Notes under the pieces: model-generated
Databases searched by the model: none
Seen by the model: the letters and a program-made list of their open reading frames with translations, nothing else
Told to the model about the DNA's origin: nothing
Source: an uncultured Bacilli bacterium
Lineage (GTDB): Bacteria > Bacillota_I > Bacilli_A > RF39 > UBA660
Length of the DNA: 59,233 nucleotides
Direction: 5' to 3'
NCBI GenBank assembly: GCA_934130005.1
Contig: CAKOXD010000009.1
Span: 1 to 59,233 of the forward strand
Shown here: one piece after another, positions 1-9,360 of the stretch
How positions within the stretch are numbered: the stretch's first letter is position 1
Layout: each line of letters opens with the position of its first letter
Position numbers and translations under genes: made by a program

Positions 1-129
1 ATCTTTTGCTGATGATTTTTTAGCATCTCTTATTATATTTAATATTACTGGTACTGCTATTAATGATATAATTGCTAATATTACTATGACTGCTAATAAC
101 TCTATTAATGTGAATCCCCTTTTTTTCAT
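1..129 (-). CDS. Prepilin-like protein, N-terminal part (cut by window edge)
   Basis: The 43 visible residues are a type IV prepilin leader: a short basic start, then GFTLIELLAVIVIL and a hydrophobic helix. A prepilin peptidase would cut after the Gly. The RBS is AGGAAT just upstream. The C-terminal part lies outside the window, so the mature pseudopilin type is unknown. The leader is close to that of the giant protein starting at 6944, so the two probably use the same assembly or secretion machinery. Confidence 0.75.
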   Translation of the reverse strand, partial: MKKRGFTLIELLAVIVILAIISLIAVPVILNIIRDAKKSSAKD

Positions 130-164
130 TTTATTCCTACTTTCTATCATATAATGAGTATAAC

Positions 165-196
165 AAAAAAAATAGCTTTTTTCAAGCTATTTTAAA
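165..196 (-). terminator. Intrinsic terminator after mraY
   Basis: Stem AAAATAGCTT/AAGCTATTTT followed by a T-run on the minus strand. It overlaps the mraY stop codon. Confidence 0.8.
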
Positions 197-1184
197 TCCA
201 TACTGCAAACAATATTCCAAGCATTGCAAGTATAAATCCAACTACCCAAAATACTTTTACTATATCTCTTTCTTCCCATCCAAGTTTTTCAAAATGGTGG
301 TGAAGTGGTGTCATTAGGAATACTTTTTTATGTCTTATCATTATTGATGCCATTTGTATAATACATACAAGTGTTTCAACAATAAATACTCCAGCCATGA
401 TTATAAATGTTACTTCATGACTTGTTAATACTGCTATTATAGCCATTGTAGCTCCAAGCGATAATGAACCAATATCTCCCATAAATATTTTAGCAGGATA
501 TGTATTATAAAATAGAAATCCTAAAAGTGAACCTACCAATATAAAACAGAATATAGCAATTTCTTCATGTCCTACTAACCATCCTGTATTCCATGTTATT
601 AATCCTAAAGCTAAGAATACAATTAATGATAATCCTCCTGCTAGACCATCTAATCCATCTGTTATATTTACTGCATTTGAACTTGCTACTAAAATAAACA
701 ACAAAAATATTCCATAGAACCATGCCATATGTATTTTTATTCCAAGTGAATAAATATATAATTGTGGTTCATGTCCACTTTTCATAAGTAAATAAAATGT
801 TATTAATGCAATTACTAATTGACCTACTATTTTTTGAAATTCTGTTAATCCCACGTTATTTCTTCTTTTTATTATTAGATAATCATCTATAAATCCTATA
901 AGTCCATAAGATAAAAATACAAATATTATTATAAATAAATTATTTGACCATTCCATTTTTTTTGTAAGTAATAGTATTATTACGGTTATAATAGTAGGAA
1001 TTATAAATATAAAACCTCCCATTGTTGGAGTACCTTCCTTTTTTTTATGTTTTTCTTTTAAGAAAATACTCATTGTTTGTTTTGCTTTATTTTTCTTTAA
1101 TAAAGGTATTAATATAAAACCACATATAATTGATAATATAAAACCAATCATTAGTGCCAACATTGCTTTTGCTAAAACTAACAC
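192..1184 (-). CDS. mraY: Phospho-N-acetylmuramoyl-pentapeptide transferase MraY
   Basis: Membrane enzyme that transfers phospho-MurNAc-pentapeptide to undecaprenyl phosphate, making lipid I. Visible family motifs in order are TPTMGG, FIDDY with the following R-rich loop, NAVNITDGLDGLAGG (catalytic Asp), MGDIGSLSLG and TPLHHHFEKLGW. The roughly 330-aa length and ten hydrophobic segments are normal. The frame is open up to an ATG at 1208, but a TATACT -10 at 1213-1218 would put the transcription start at about that ATG. The GTG at 1184 has GGAG eight bases upstream, so I prefer it. The usual dcw neighbours are absent; murE lies 6 kb away beyond pilin-like genes. Confidence 0.93.
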   Translation of the reverse strand: MLVLAKAMLALMIGFILSIICGFILIPLLKKNKAKQTMSIFLKEKHKKKEGTPTMGGFIFIIPTIITVIILLLTKKMEWSNNLFIIIFVFLSYGLIGFIDDYLIIKRRNNVGLTEFQKIVGQLVIALITFYLLMKSGHEPQLYIYSLGIKIHMAWFYGIFLLFILVASSNAVNITDGLDGLAGGLSLIVFLALGLITWNTGWLVGHEEIAIFCFILVGSLLGFLFYNTYPAKIFMGDIGSLSLGATMAIIAVLTSHEVTFIIMAGVFIVETLVCIIQMASIMIRHKKVFLMTPLHHHFEKLGWEERDIVKVFWVVGFILAMLGILFAVWI

Positions 1185-1281
1185 ATTATCATCTCCATTT
1201 TTAAACATTAACAGTATACCATTTTTTATACTTATTTGTATAGATTAATTTTAAATTTTTTTAATAGATTTTATTAATAAA

Positions 1282-1312
1282 AAATAAACACATATTTTTT
1301 GTGTTTATTTTT
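1282..1312 (-). terminator. Intrinsic terminator after lipoprotein pair
   Basis: Stem AAATAAACAC/GTGTTTATTT with T-runs on either side, so it may work in both directions. It overlaps the stop of the lipoprotein gene at 1305. Confidence 0.75.
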
Positions 1313-1715
1313 TTCTTCTATTTATTTTATATGAAACACTATATGCTTTATTTAAATCTAAATTTGTACTTCCATTTATCATTTGTGATTCGTTTTTCTT
1401 TAGTGTTTTTTCTACTAATCCACTTAATGTTACATAAACATTTCCATCTTTATCTTTTACTATTATATCTACTGATTTAATATATTGATCATTTTTTGTA
1501 TTTGTAACAGTTGCATTAAATATTGACATTTGTCCTTCTGTTACAAGTGAAATATTATTTATTTTAAAACCATCTACAACTTGTTCTTTTAATACTTCTT
1601 TACTTTTATTTTCTTTTATTCCATTATTTTCTTCTGTTTTCTTTTTAGATCCACATCCTGTCATTAATCCTAAAACTAATAATAAAGATATTGAACTTAA
1701 TATTATTTTTTTCAT
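1305..1715 (-). CDS. Small lipoprotein, FxLYD-like
   Basis: The signal peptide ends in the lipobox LMTGC, predicting a lipid-anchored surface protein of about 115 residues after cleavage. The mature part is one beta-rich domain of the form 'VDGFKINNISLV...FNATVTN...VDIIVKDKDGNVYVTL'. That layout resembles FxLYD/DUF4352-type lipoprotein domains; the assignment is by pattern only. Its signal peptide is almost identical to that of the next gene upstream, so the two are tandem paralogues. The ATG shares one base with the stop of that gene (TAATG), so translation is coupled. Function unknown. Confidence 0.7.
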   Translation of the reverse strand: MKKIILSSISLLLVLGLMTGCGSKKKTEENNGIKENKSKEVLKEQVVDGFKINNISLVTEGQMSIFNATVTNTKNDQYIKSVDIIVKDKDGNVYVTLSGLVEKTLKKNESQMINGSTNLDLNKAYSVSYKINRRKK

Positions 1716-2110
1716 TATTTTTCCTCCATTATTTTAAATTCTACTTGTTTTATATAACTATAATCTCCTACTATTCCTGTTGTTAAAATTTGCTTTTTAT
1801 TTGGTTCTAAATTTTCTATTATTTGTTGAAATTTTTTTACTTCTTTTTTATTATCAATTAATTTTATTTCTACTGTAAAGCTTTTAGTTTTATCAGTATT
1901 ATTTAACATATCTGCTTCTAATGTTGTTATACTTCCTTCATAATTTAACTTAATATTACTAAAAGTTACATCTTCTACTTTTGTATCACTTTTTGCATTT
2001 CCGTTATCTTCTATTGCTGTTTTGTTATCTATTTTCTTTTTTGTTCCACATCCTGTTATTAGTCCTAAGACTAATAACATAGATATTGAACTTAATATTA
2101 TTTTTTTCAT
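1715..2110 (-). CDS. Small lipoprotein, paralogue of its downstream neighbour
   Basis: Lipobox LITGC at the end of a standard signal peptide, followed by a charged linker and one beta-rich domain ('VTFSNIKLNYEGSITTLEADMLNNTDKTK'). It is the same family as the following gene, most similar over the signal peptide. RBS AGGAGAT lies close before the ATG. It is encoded just downstream of the giant pilin-like gene and probably co-transcribed with it, which hints at a cell-surface role. No enzyme motif is visible. Confidence 0.68.
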   Translation of the reverse strand: MKKIILSSISMLLVLGLITGCGTKKKIDNKTAIEDNGNAKSDTKVEDVTFSNIKLNYEGSITTLEADMLNNTDKTKSFTVEIKLIDNKKEVKKFQQIIENLEPNKKQILTTGIVGDYSYIKQVEFKIMEEK

Positions 2111-2126
2111 TTTATCTCCTACTTTA

Positions 2127-5100
2127 TTAATTATTAAACGATTTTACTTCATTAACATATGTATAATTACTAATTGGAAAGTTAATTTTATATGCTCCTG
2201 TTGGTATTTGTATAAACTCATTGTCTATACTTGAACTTTTTACTGTTTTTGAATCTAATTTATTATTATCTTTATCATATATTGTTACAGTAATTGAGTT
2301 GCCACTACTTACACTTATTTGCGCTGCCATATATTTTCCATACATTGAACTATCTACCATTAAATATCTTGATCCACTTGCATTATACCCACTTACTGAC
2401 GTGCTTAAATCTCCATCATATGCATTTATTCCTAATGCATCTTTTGGAAGAGATGATGTATAACTAGCAATAGCTGTTTCTACACTATTTTTATCTATCC
2501 CTTTAACATAAATAGTTTCTCCTGTATTTAATTTTACTTTTTTATTTTGATATGATTGCCATTCTCCATCATTTATTTTATATAATTTTTGAACACTTGT
2601 ATCAAAATATTTTATTGTTATATTATCATATCCTTTATTTACACCATATTCGGTTAATGTTGGATATATTTGTTCTACATTTATTACCGGTCTACTATAA
2701 GGCTCTATTTCATAGATTTCTATATAGTTTGTTCCTGGTATTTGTAATTTATATGCACCATTTGGAACACTCATTACAGAATTATCAAGAGAATAACTTC
2801 CTTTTAGCCATTTAGATGTCAATTTATTATTATCTTTATCATATATTATAATTTCATAAGAATTCCCTAACCAAATTTGCATAGCTATATCTTTTCCATA
2901 CATTGAACTATCAATCATTATATATTGTGTATTTTTATCTGCTCTTGTACTTGTATTTCCATCATATGCATTTTCTCCTAATGCATCTTTTGGAAGAGAT
3001 GATGTATAACTAGCAATAGCTGTTTCTACATCATTTTTATCTATTCCTTTAACATAAATAGTTTCTCCTGTATTTAATTTTACTTTTTTATTTTGATATG
3101 ATTGCCATTCTCCATCATTTATTTTATATAATTTTTGAACACTTGTATTAAAATAATCTATTGTTATATTATCATATCCTTTATTTACACCATATTCGGT
3201 TAATGTTGGATATATTTGTTCTACGCTTAATTTTGGCTGATTACAAGGTCCTACTTCACTAACATAGCTATAGTTACTAATTGGAAAATTAATTTTATAT
3301 GCACCATATGGTACTTTTATAAATTCATTATTTATACTTGAACTTTTTACTGTTTTTGAATCTAATTTATTATTATCTTTATCATATATTGTTACAGTAA
3401 TTGAGTTACCACTACTTACACTTATTTGTGCAGCCATATATTTTCCATACATTGAACTATCCACCATCAAATATCTTGATCCACTTGCATTGTATCCATT
3501 TACTGATGTACTTAAATCTCCATCATATGCATTCACTCCTAATGCATCTTTAGGCATTGCTACTGTCATACTTGTTTTTACTTCTAATCCTGTATCTTTT
3601 TTTACACTTTTCGCATATACTGTTCCACTTACTACTTGTATACTTCCTGTATATTTTGTCCATGTTGTTCCATCTAAACTATAATAATTATCTATATCTT
3701 TTCTTTTATCATACGTTATTGTTGTTGTTCCATCAAATTTTACTCCATATTCTGTTAGTACTGGATATCCTGCTTTTGTTACTATTTTTGGTGTTTCTGG
3801 TATATCTAAATCTAAACTATATATATTTTTACATACATCATTTACATTTCCTACACTATCTATTCCTTCTGCACACACTGTTACACTTAAATCACTATTT
3901 ACTTGTTTATTTGCTATTACTGTATATGAATCTAATTCTATTTTATCTATATAGTTTGTCCATGTTTTTGTATCTTTTCCTATTTTATATTTCTTTGTTT
4001 TTGAATCTCCATAATCTATTGTTACTTCTTTTTTTAAATTTAGTGTTAATTCTGGTTCTACACTTATTGTTATTTTTGGTGGATCATTATCTATATTTTC
4101 TATTATTATTGAATATGTTTTTTCGTTTCCTACTCCGTCTACTGCATAAAATGTATATGTTCCATTTTCTGTTATTTTTACCATTGAGTTATTTGGTATT
4201 ACTTCTCCATTATCACTAAAGTTACTTGCTCCTCTTAATCCTTTCGCATACATTACTCTATCTACTTTTACATCATCTGTTACATTTACTTTTATCAGTA
4301 CACTTTGAGTTTTTGTTTCTAAATCTGCTCCTAATTTTATTACTGGGGCTTCTTCATCTATATTTGTTATTTTTTTCATTGCTATTTCTGAATACATTTC
4401 TGATGCATTTTGACTTCTTGCATATATTATTGTATTTTTCTTATCTATTATTATTGGTGTTTTATATGTTTTCCATCCACTATCTTTTGAATCTGGTGTT
4501 ATTATTTTATATTCTTTTTTGGTTACATATTCTCCATAGTCTATTGTTGTTTCTACTTTTTTTGTCGCATCTGTTGGATTTATTGTTATTTTTGGTGTTG
4601 ATGGTGTTATTGTATCCCATCTCATAAAGATATTATTTTTTATATCATTTACTGATCCTTCTACATAATATTTATCTCCATTAAATATTTTTTTATTTCC
4701 ATTTTCGTCTGTTATTTCTATTTCACTATTTATTTTTATTTTATCTTTATATTCTCCTTTTATTAACATTATTCCATCTGGTTTATATTTTTCCCATGTT
4801 CCATTTTTTCCATATTTATATTCTCTTGTTCCTTCTTTTGACTCTTCTGGATAATTTAATTTTATTATGAAGTATTCTCCTTTATCTAGTACATATATCA
4901 TATTTTCTACTATATTTGTTATTTCATATTTACTTTCTGCTCTTTGTCCTAATTCATTTATATTTATCGCATATATTGTACTATTTTCACTTACTTCAAA
5001 TTCTTTTTCATATTCTATTAAGTTTCCATTATTTATTCTATATTTTTTTATTACTGCATTTTTATCGTAATTTATTTTTACTTTTACTTTTTGACTTCTT

Positions 5101-6944
5101 GTTCCATTTGATGGTGTTGTTATTATTTTCGGTTCTGCTATTCCTGTTGTTAAATTACTTATTTGTTTTGATGTTTCTCCTTCTCCATTACTACTTAATG
5201 CATATGCATATATTGTTTGATTTTCTTTTAATTCAAATGGTCCTGTATATTCTTTTAAACTTCCATAATATCCTATTCTATAATATTTTTTGGTTGCTCT
5301 TTTATCATATGTTATTGTTATTGTTGTTTTATCTATTAATCCTTCTTCTAATTCTGGTTCTGGTTTTGCTGCTATACTTACATCTAACTTCATCTTTCTT
5401 TTTGCTGGTGTTGCTATTTCTTCCCCTATATTTGTTATATCTAAATATTCTTCTGTTACTCCATATTCATTTGTTGCCCTTGCATATATTCTTTTATTTT
5501 CTTCTATTTTTAGTTTTTCTTTATATTTATAATATTCTATTCCATCATAACTATATTCTATTTCATCGGCATCTGTTTCTAATGTTACCATGACACTTTT
5601 TACTAATTTTGAATAACTTGTTGGATATGGATCTGCATTTATATTTACCCATGGTAAATTTCCTTCTTCTCCTTTATTATTTATTCCTTTTTTTACTATA
5701 TTTGTTATTCTTCTATGTGCTACATTACTTCTTGTTCCATCTGTTTCTTTTATATAGTATGCATAGATATTTGTATTTTCACTTACTTCAAATTCTCCAT
5801 CATATTCTCTATATTTACTATTTCCTACTTTTACATATATTTTTCTTGCTTCTTCTTCTGTTGTTATCGATACTGTTACTTGTTCTGTTTTTGTTTCTGG
5901 TGTTATATTTATCGTTGGTTCTTTTAAACTTTCTTCATAACTATTTGTTATCTTTCCTGTTACTGGATTTACTTTATATCCTATATCTTCTGCTTCGCTA
6001 CTTGTTATTTCTCCTGTTTTTGATGCATCTCTTATATATACACTATCATATTCTGTTACTTTTTGACTTCCTAATACTTCTCCTGTACTTGAATATATTT
6101 TATCTTCTCTTGTTACTCTCGCTTCTATTACTGTACTTTCTTTTACTGTAATTTGCCCTGTATATTCTTGCCATGATGATCTTCCTACTCTATATTCTAC
6201 TTTATCTGCTGTTTCTTCATAGTTGATTTTTGCTGTTACTGTTCCTCCTTTTGCTATTTTATAACTACTTGGTTCTATATCTACCCACAAGCTTTTTGGT
6301 CCTACTATTACTGTTTTTCCTTTTATCTTATATTTTATATATATATCTTCTACTCTATCTATTGGTATTGTTATTGGTCCTGTATAATTTTGCCACGTCT
6401 CTATTCCTGAGTTTCTTGTTCCATTATGACTATCTAATCTCCACATTCTCTCTTCTGAATTTTCTGGATAATATAGGCTTAATGTTATCCATCCTGCCCA
6501 CATGTCTCCATCTTTACTATCTTCTACTACTTGATTTTGGGCTGTACATTCTTCTATTTCCATTTCTTCTAGTCTTATTTTATCTTCTGTATATTCTTTT
6601 ACTGCACACAAATTTAAGTCTTTATTATATAATGCGATTGCTACATTTCCTTTTTCACTTATCTCTAGTGTTCCACTATCTGGTAGTTTCCCTTTTACTT
6701 TTATCGTATCTTTTATTTCTGGAAATTTTATCGTTTCTTTTGTTTTTATTGTTTCTCCTTTTAGAGCTTTTGTTGAATAATAATTATATCCTGATTCTAC
6801 TATTCCATATGATGTATCCAAAAATGCTTGTTTTTTTGCTTCTCTTATTAATTTTAATAGTATTGGTGTCGCTACTAATGCTATTATACCTATTATTACT
6901 ATGATTGCTAACAACTCTACTAATGTGAAACCTTTCTTTTTCAT
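2127..6944 (-). CDS. Giant prepilin-type surface protein with many beta repeats
   Basis: This 1605-aa protein starts with a full prepilin leader (KKKGFTLVELLAIIVIIGI) and is therefore anchored or exported like a pilin, although pilins are normally 100-200 aa. After about residue 150 it consists of roughly a dozen modules of 60-80 aa. Each has the pattern Y/W-x-x-Y-x-G then E-N/S-x-T-I-Y-A and ends in TNI, as in chitobiase/Fn3-associated C-terminal domains. The last ~400 residues hold three related 'DALGxNAYDGxxST...DSSMYGK' modules, and their DNA is also nearly repeated (2440-2660 against 2988-3220). RBS AGGTGAT precedes the ATG. I infer a long adhesin-like stalk; the ligand is unknown. Confidence 0.8.
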   Translation of the reverse strand: MKKKGFTLVELLAIIVIIGIIALVATPILLKLIREAKKQAFLDTSYGIVESGYNYYSTKALKGETIKTKETIKFPEIKDTIKVKGKLPDSGTLEISEKGNVAIALYNKDLNLCAVKEYTEDKIRLEEMEIEECTAQNQVVEDSKDGDMWAGWITLSLYYPENSEERMWRLDSHNGTRNSGIETWQNYTGPITIPIDRVEDIYIKYKIKGKTVIVGPKSLWVDIEPSSYKIAKGGTVTAKINYEETADKVEYRVGRSSWQEYTGQITVKESTVIEARVTREDKIYSSTGEVLGSQKVTEYDSVYIRDASKTGEITSSEAEDIGYKVNPVTGKITNSYEESLKEPTINITPETKTEQVTVSITTEEEARKIYVKVGNSKYREYDGEFEVSENTNIYAYYIKETDGTRSNVAHRRITNIVKKGINNKGEEGNLPWVNINADPYPTSYSKLVKSVMVTLETDADEIEYSYDGIEYYKYKEKLKIEENKRIYARATNEYGVTEEYLDITNIGEEIATPAKRKMKLDVSIAAKPEPELEEGLIDKTTITITYDKRATKKYYRIGYYGSLKEYTGPFELKENQTIYAYALSSNGEGETSKQISNLTTGIAEPKIITTPSNGTRSQKVKVKINYDKNAVIKKYRINNGNLIEYEKEFEVSENSTIYAININELGQRAESKYEITNIVENMIYVLDKGEYFIIKLNYPEESKEGTREYKYGKNGTWEKYKPDGIMLIKGEYKDKIKINSEIEITDENGNKKIFNGDKYYVEGSVNDIKNNIFMRWDTITPSTPKITINPTDATKKVETTIDYGEYVTKKEYKIITPDSKDSGWKTYKTPIIIDKKNTIIYARSQNASEMYSEIAMKKITNIDEEAPVIKLGADLETKTQSVLIKVNVTDDVKVDRVMYAKGLRGASNFSDNGEVIPNNSMVKITENGTYTFYAVDGVGNEKTYSIIIENIDNDPPKITISVEPELTLNLKKEVTIDYGDSKTKKYKIGKDTKTWTNYIDKIELDSYTVIANKQVNSDLSVTVCAEGIDSVGNVNDVCKNIYSLDLDIPETPKIVTKAGYPVLTEYGVKFDGTTTITYDKRKDIDNYYSLDGTTWTKYTGSIQVVSGTVYAKSVKKDTGLEVKTSMTVAMPKDALGVNAYDGDLSTSVNGYNASGSRYLMVDSSMYGKYMAAQISVSSGNSITVTIYDKDNNKLDSKTVKSSSINNEFIKVPYGAYKINFPISNYSYVSEVGPCNQPKLSVEQIYPTLTEYGVNKGYDNITIDYFNTSVQKLYKINDGEWQSYQNKKVKLNTGETIYVKGIDKNDVETAIASYTSSLPKDALGENAYDGNTSTRADKNTQYIMIDSSMYGKDIAMQIWLGNSYEIIIYDKDNNKLTSKWLKGSYSLDNSVMSVPNGAYKLQIPGTNYIEIYEIEPYSRPVINVEQIYPTLTEYGVNKGYDNITIKYFDTSVQKLYKINDGEWQSYQNKKVKLNTGETIYVKGIDKNSVETAIASYTSSLPKDALGINAYDGDLSTSVSGYNASGSRYLMVDSSMYGKYMAAQISVSSGNSITVTIYDKDNNKLDSKTVKSSSIDNEFIQIPTGAYKINFPISNYTYVNEVKSFNN
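2130..3530 (-). repeat. Direct repeats inside the giant pilin-like gene
   Basis: Two near-identical DNA tracts, about 2442-2660 and 2988-3220, encode the linker between modules. A second pair, about 2150-2440 and 3255-3545, encodes the 'DSSMYGK' module; the middle copy is more diverged. The pattern indicates recent module duplication and a risk of copy-number change or misassembly. Confidence 0.7.
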
Positions 6945-6991
6945 ACCATCACCTACTATATATTATTTTAGCATTTTTTATTTTTCTAGTA

Positions 6992-7022
6992 AATAAAAAA
7001 AGAACTATTTTATTAGTTCTTC
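6992..7022 (-). terminator. Intrinsic terminator after murE
   Basis: Stem AAGAACTA/TAGTTCTT followed by a long T-run on the minus strand. The murE stop lies inside the stem. Confidence 0.8.
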
Positions 7023-8354
7023 AACTGTCTTTCTATCATTAAATGGGATTTTTTTATCTTTTATTATCATTACTTCTTCATGACCTTTTCCAAGTATCAT
7101 TAATACATCATTTTTATTTAATAATTCTATTCCTTTTTTTATAGCTTCTTTTCTATCTAAACATACTTCAAAATTGTCAAATGTTTTTTCTTTTAACATA
7201 TCATCTACTATTCTTTGTTCATCTTCATAATGTGGATCATCATTTGTTATTATAAAATATTTAGATAATTCACTCACTAATTTTGTCATAATAGGTCTTT
7301 TTGTTCTATCTCTATCACCTGTACATCCAAACACAACATAAATATTTCCATTTGATATTTCTTTTACAGTATTAATAGCTTTTTGAATAGCATCTGGTGT
7401 ATGAGCATAATCTATTACAATAGTATTTTCTTTATAGTGTATTGTATCTAATCTTCCTTCTGGAGCATTTAATTCTTTCATTACTCCTTTATCTTCATAT
7501 CCTAAGCAATCTAATATAATTATTGGAATCATAGAATTATACACATTAAATTTTCCTATTAGTTTTGTTTTTATATCTATTATGTTATTATTATGTGAAT
7601 ATTTAAATGTTGTTCCTGATATAGCAAAATTAAATTCTTTTATTTGATAATCGCTTTTGTTAAATCCATATGTTATATTATTATTTTTATCTAGTAAGAA
7701 ATAATCTTTATATTGATCATCTATATTGATTATTGCTTTTCCATTTTCTTTTAACATACTAAATAATTTTTGTTTTGCTAATGCATAGTTTTCCATTGTT
7801 TTATGAAAATCTAAATGATCTTGTGTTAAATTTGTAAATACAGCATAATCAAACTTTAATGTTTCCAATCTATTGTTAAATAATGCATGACTGCTTACTT
7901 CTAATACAACAGTTTTATATCCTTTAGAGTAAGCATCCATTATTAGATTATATGTATCACATATATCTACACTTGTATTAGGTAAATTAGTTACTTTTTT
8001 ATCTAGATAAAATCCTATTGTTCCTATATATGCACATTTTCTACCAAGTTTATTTAATGCTTGATAAGTTAAATATGCACTTGTTGTTTTTCCATTAGTA
8101 CCTGTTATTCCAATTATTGTCATTTCATCTATATATTTATTATAATTTTCTTTTAGATAGTTTGTAATATATTTTCTTGTATCATCTACTATTAATGTTG
8201 GAACACTATAATTACCATATTCTGCTACTACTTTACTTGCTCCATTTTCAATTGCTTTTTCTATATATTTATGTCCATCATTTACTTCACATTTAAGTGC
8301 TACAAATATATCACCTTTTTTTATTTTTCTTGAATCACTTTGTATATTTATCAT
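7005..8354 (-). CDS. murE: MurE ligase, UDP-MurNAc-L-Ala-D-Glu:diamino acid ligase
   Basis: Cytoplasmic ATP-dependent ligase adding the third residue of the peptidoglycan stem. Visible: the N-terminal UDP-binding part (SDSRKIKKGDIFVA), P-loop GTNGKTT at about residue 85, the VLEVSSHAL and NLTQDHLDFH motifs, DYAHTPD, and C-terminal GKGHEE. The length of 449 aa is slightly short. The loop that reads DNPR in diaminopimelate enzymes is DDPH here (TNDDPHYED), and it is not the DNPA type of lysine enzymes either, so the amino acid used cannot be read from the sequence. RBS AAAGGAG. It lies between terminators and is probably transcribed alone. Confidence 0.92.
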   Translation of the reverse strand: MINIQSDSRKIKKGDIFVALKCEVNDGHKYIEKAIENGASKVVAEYGNYSVPTLIVDDTRKYITNYLKENYNKYIDEMTIIGITGTNGKTTSAYLTYQALNKLGRKCAYIGTIGFYLDKKVTNLPNTSVDICDTYNLIMDAYSKGYKTVVLEVSSHALFNNRLETLKFDYAVFTNLTQDHLDFHKTMENYALAKQKLFSMLKENGKAIINIDDQYKDYFLLDKNNNITYGFNKSDYQIKEFNFAISGTTFKYSHNNNIIDIKTKLIGKFNVYNSMIPIIILDCLGYEDKGVMKELNAPEGRLDTIHYKENTIVIDYAHTPDAIQKAINTVKEISNGNIYVVFGCTGDRDRTKRPIMTKLVSELSKYFIITNDDPHYEDEQRIVDDMLKEKTFDNFEVCLDRKEAIKKGIELLNKNDVLMILGKGHEEVMIIKDKKIPFNDRKTVEELIK

Positions 8355-8370
8355 ATTTTATCTCCTTTAA

Positions 8371-8398
8371 AAATAAAAGAACTATTATAGTTCTTATC
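8371..8398 (-). terminator. Intrinsic terminator upstream of murE
   Basis: Stem AAGAACTA/TAGTTCTT then a T-rich run on the minus strand. It ends the small gene pair at 8394-9165. Confidence 0.7.
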
Positions 8399-8621
8399 TT
8401 GTAATATTAACAACATTTTCTTCTTGTTTTAACATTTTGTAAGAAGAAATTAATTTTTCTATTTTTTCACTTTCTTTACTTAGACTTCCCCATAATTCAA
8501 AATTTTCTAAATTTTCTTTTTCTCTATCTCTTGATATAAAACTTTCTGTTATTTTACTATCAACATTTACATTATTTTCTGGATTTTCATATCTATAATT
8601 CATTAACTCAATTATATTCAT
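8394..8621 (-). CDS. Small hypothetical protein
   Basis: About 75 residues, charged and helical, with no signal peptide or known motif. The frame opens at 8639, but the ATG at 8621 has GGAG nine bases upstream and the first ATG has none, so I use 8621. It overlaps the 3' end of the metallopeptidase-like gene by 14 bases and is thus translationally coupled to it. Function unknown; the coupling suggests a partner of that protein. Confidence 0.55.
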   Translation of the reverse strand: MNIIELMNYRYENPENNVNVDSKITESFISRDREKENLENFELWGSLSKESEKIEKLISSYKMLKQEENVVNITR

Positions 8622-9165
8622 AACCTTCAACTCCCTCATTTACTAAAGCCATTACTAGCTTATTAGTATCGTTATTAAAATAAGATTCAAATAATACATC
8701 ATTTCCTATCATAGTTGCAATTAAATTTGTTGATATAACTTCATCATCTAAATATGATATTTCACTTTCATTTCCTACTATATTATTTGCAAGTATTTCT
8801 GTATATCCTTCATTTAAAGCTAAAAATTTATCATTATAATTAAATCCTGTTTGTACATCATTAGAACTTATAACATTTAATATTCCATGCATTAGAATAT
8901 GTTTCATATCATATCCTTTATTTATTTCATCTACATTAAATTCTAAAATGTTTGTTTTAAAGTTATATTTAACTACCCTTTTATTTATGAATTTATTTGA
9001 TTTTTCTATTTTTAAATTCATTATTCTTTTAGCAAAATTTGATAAATCTATATTTGGAAATGTTCTATTAAAAATAACAATTAATTCCTTTATATTTTCT
9101 TTTACTTCTTTTTCTATGTTGGAATTACTATCAATAGCTTTTAAAACATCCTCTAACTTTATCAT
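8608..9165 (-). CDS. Zincin-like protein lacking the catalytic Glu
   Basis: The 185-residue protein contains HILMHG at about residue 106 and LALNEGYTEILAN about 25 residues later. The arrangement resembles the HExxH and downstream NEGxTE of zinc metallopeptidases, but the catalytic Glu position is Ile (HILMH). It may keep the zinc ligands without protease activity, or the likeness may be chance. I choose the ATG at 9165 because it follows a GGTGAT RBS; the longer frame to 9285 starts in AT-rich non-coding sequence. No signal peptide. The TGA stop indicates code 11. Confidence 0.5.
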   Translation of the reverse strand: MIKLEDVLKAIDSNSNIEKEVKENIKELIVIFNRTFPNIDLSNFAKRIMNLKIEKSNKFINKRVVKYNFKTNILEFNVDEINKGYDMKHILMHGILNVISSNDVQTGFNYNDKFLALNEGYTEILANNIVGNESEISYLDDEVISTNLIATMIGNDVLFESYFNNDTNKLVMALVNEGVEGYEYN

Positions 9166-9325
9166 TTTATCACCAATATAATGATAACATATTTTTTTTA
9201 TTTTATCAATTATTTTTAAATAAATCATATTATTTAAATGGTGATATATTGATAAATAGTTTAGATGCTTTAAAATATGATTCAAAAGTTATTAGTTTAG
9301 AAGATTTTTTTTGCGTTTTAAATAT

Positions 9326-9360
9326 CAAAAAAGCTAGCAATTTGATTTGCTAGCTTTTCT
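9326..9360 (-). terminator. Intrinsic terminator after PemK-like gene
   Basis: Stem AAAGCTAGCAA/TTGCTAGCTTT followed by T-rich sequence on the minus strand. It contains the stop codon of the gene at 9334. Confidence 0.8.

Noticed and set aside
2221..6904. Many long plus-strand frames rich in Leu, Phe and Tyr over the giant pilin-like gene
   Set aside because: They are reverse-strand shadows of an AT-rich, Glu/Lys/Asn-rich gene. They have no RBS and biased, low-complexity composition.
9250..9353. Plus-strand TTG frame 'INSLDALKYDSKVISLEDFFCVLNI'
   Set aside because: 34 codons, no strong RBS, runs into the terminator at 9326-9360. It could be a gene remnant but cannot be supported.
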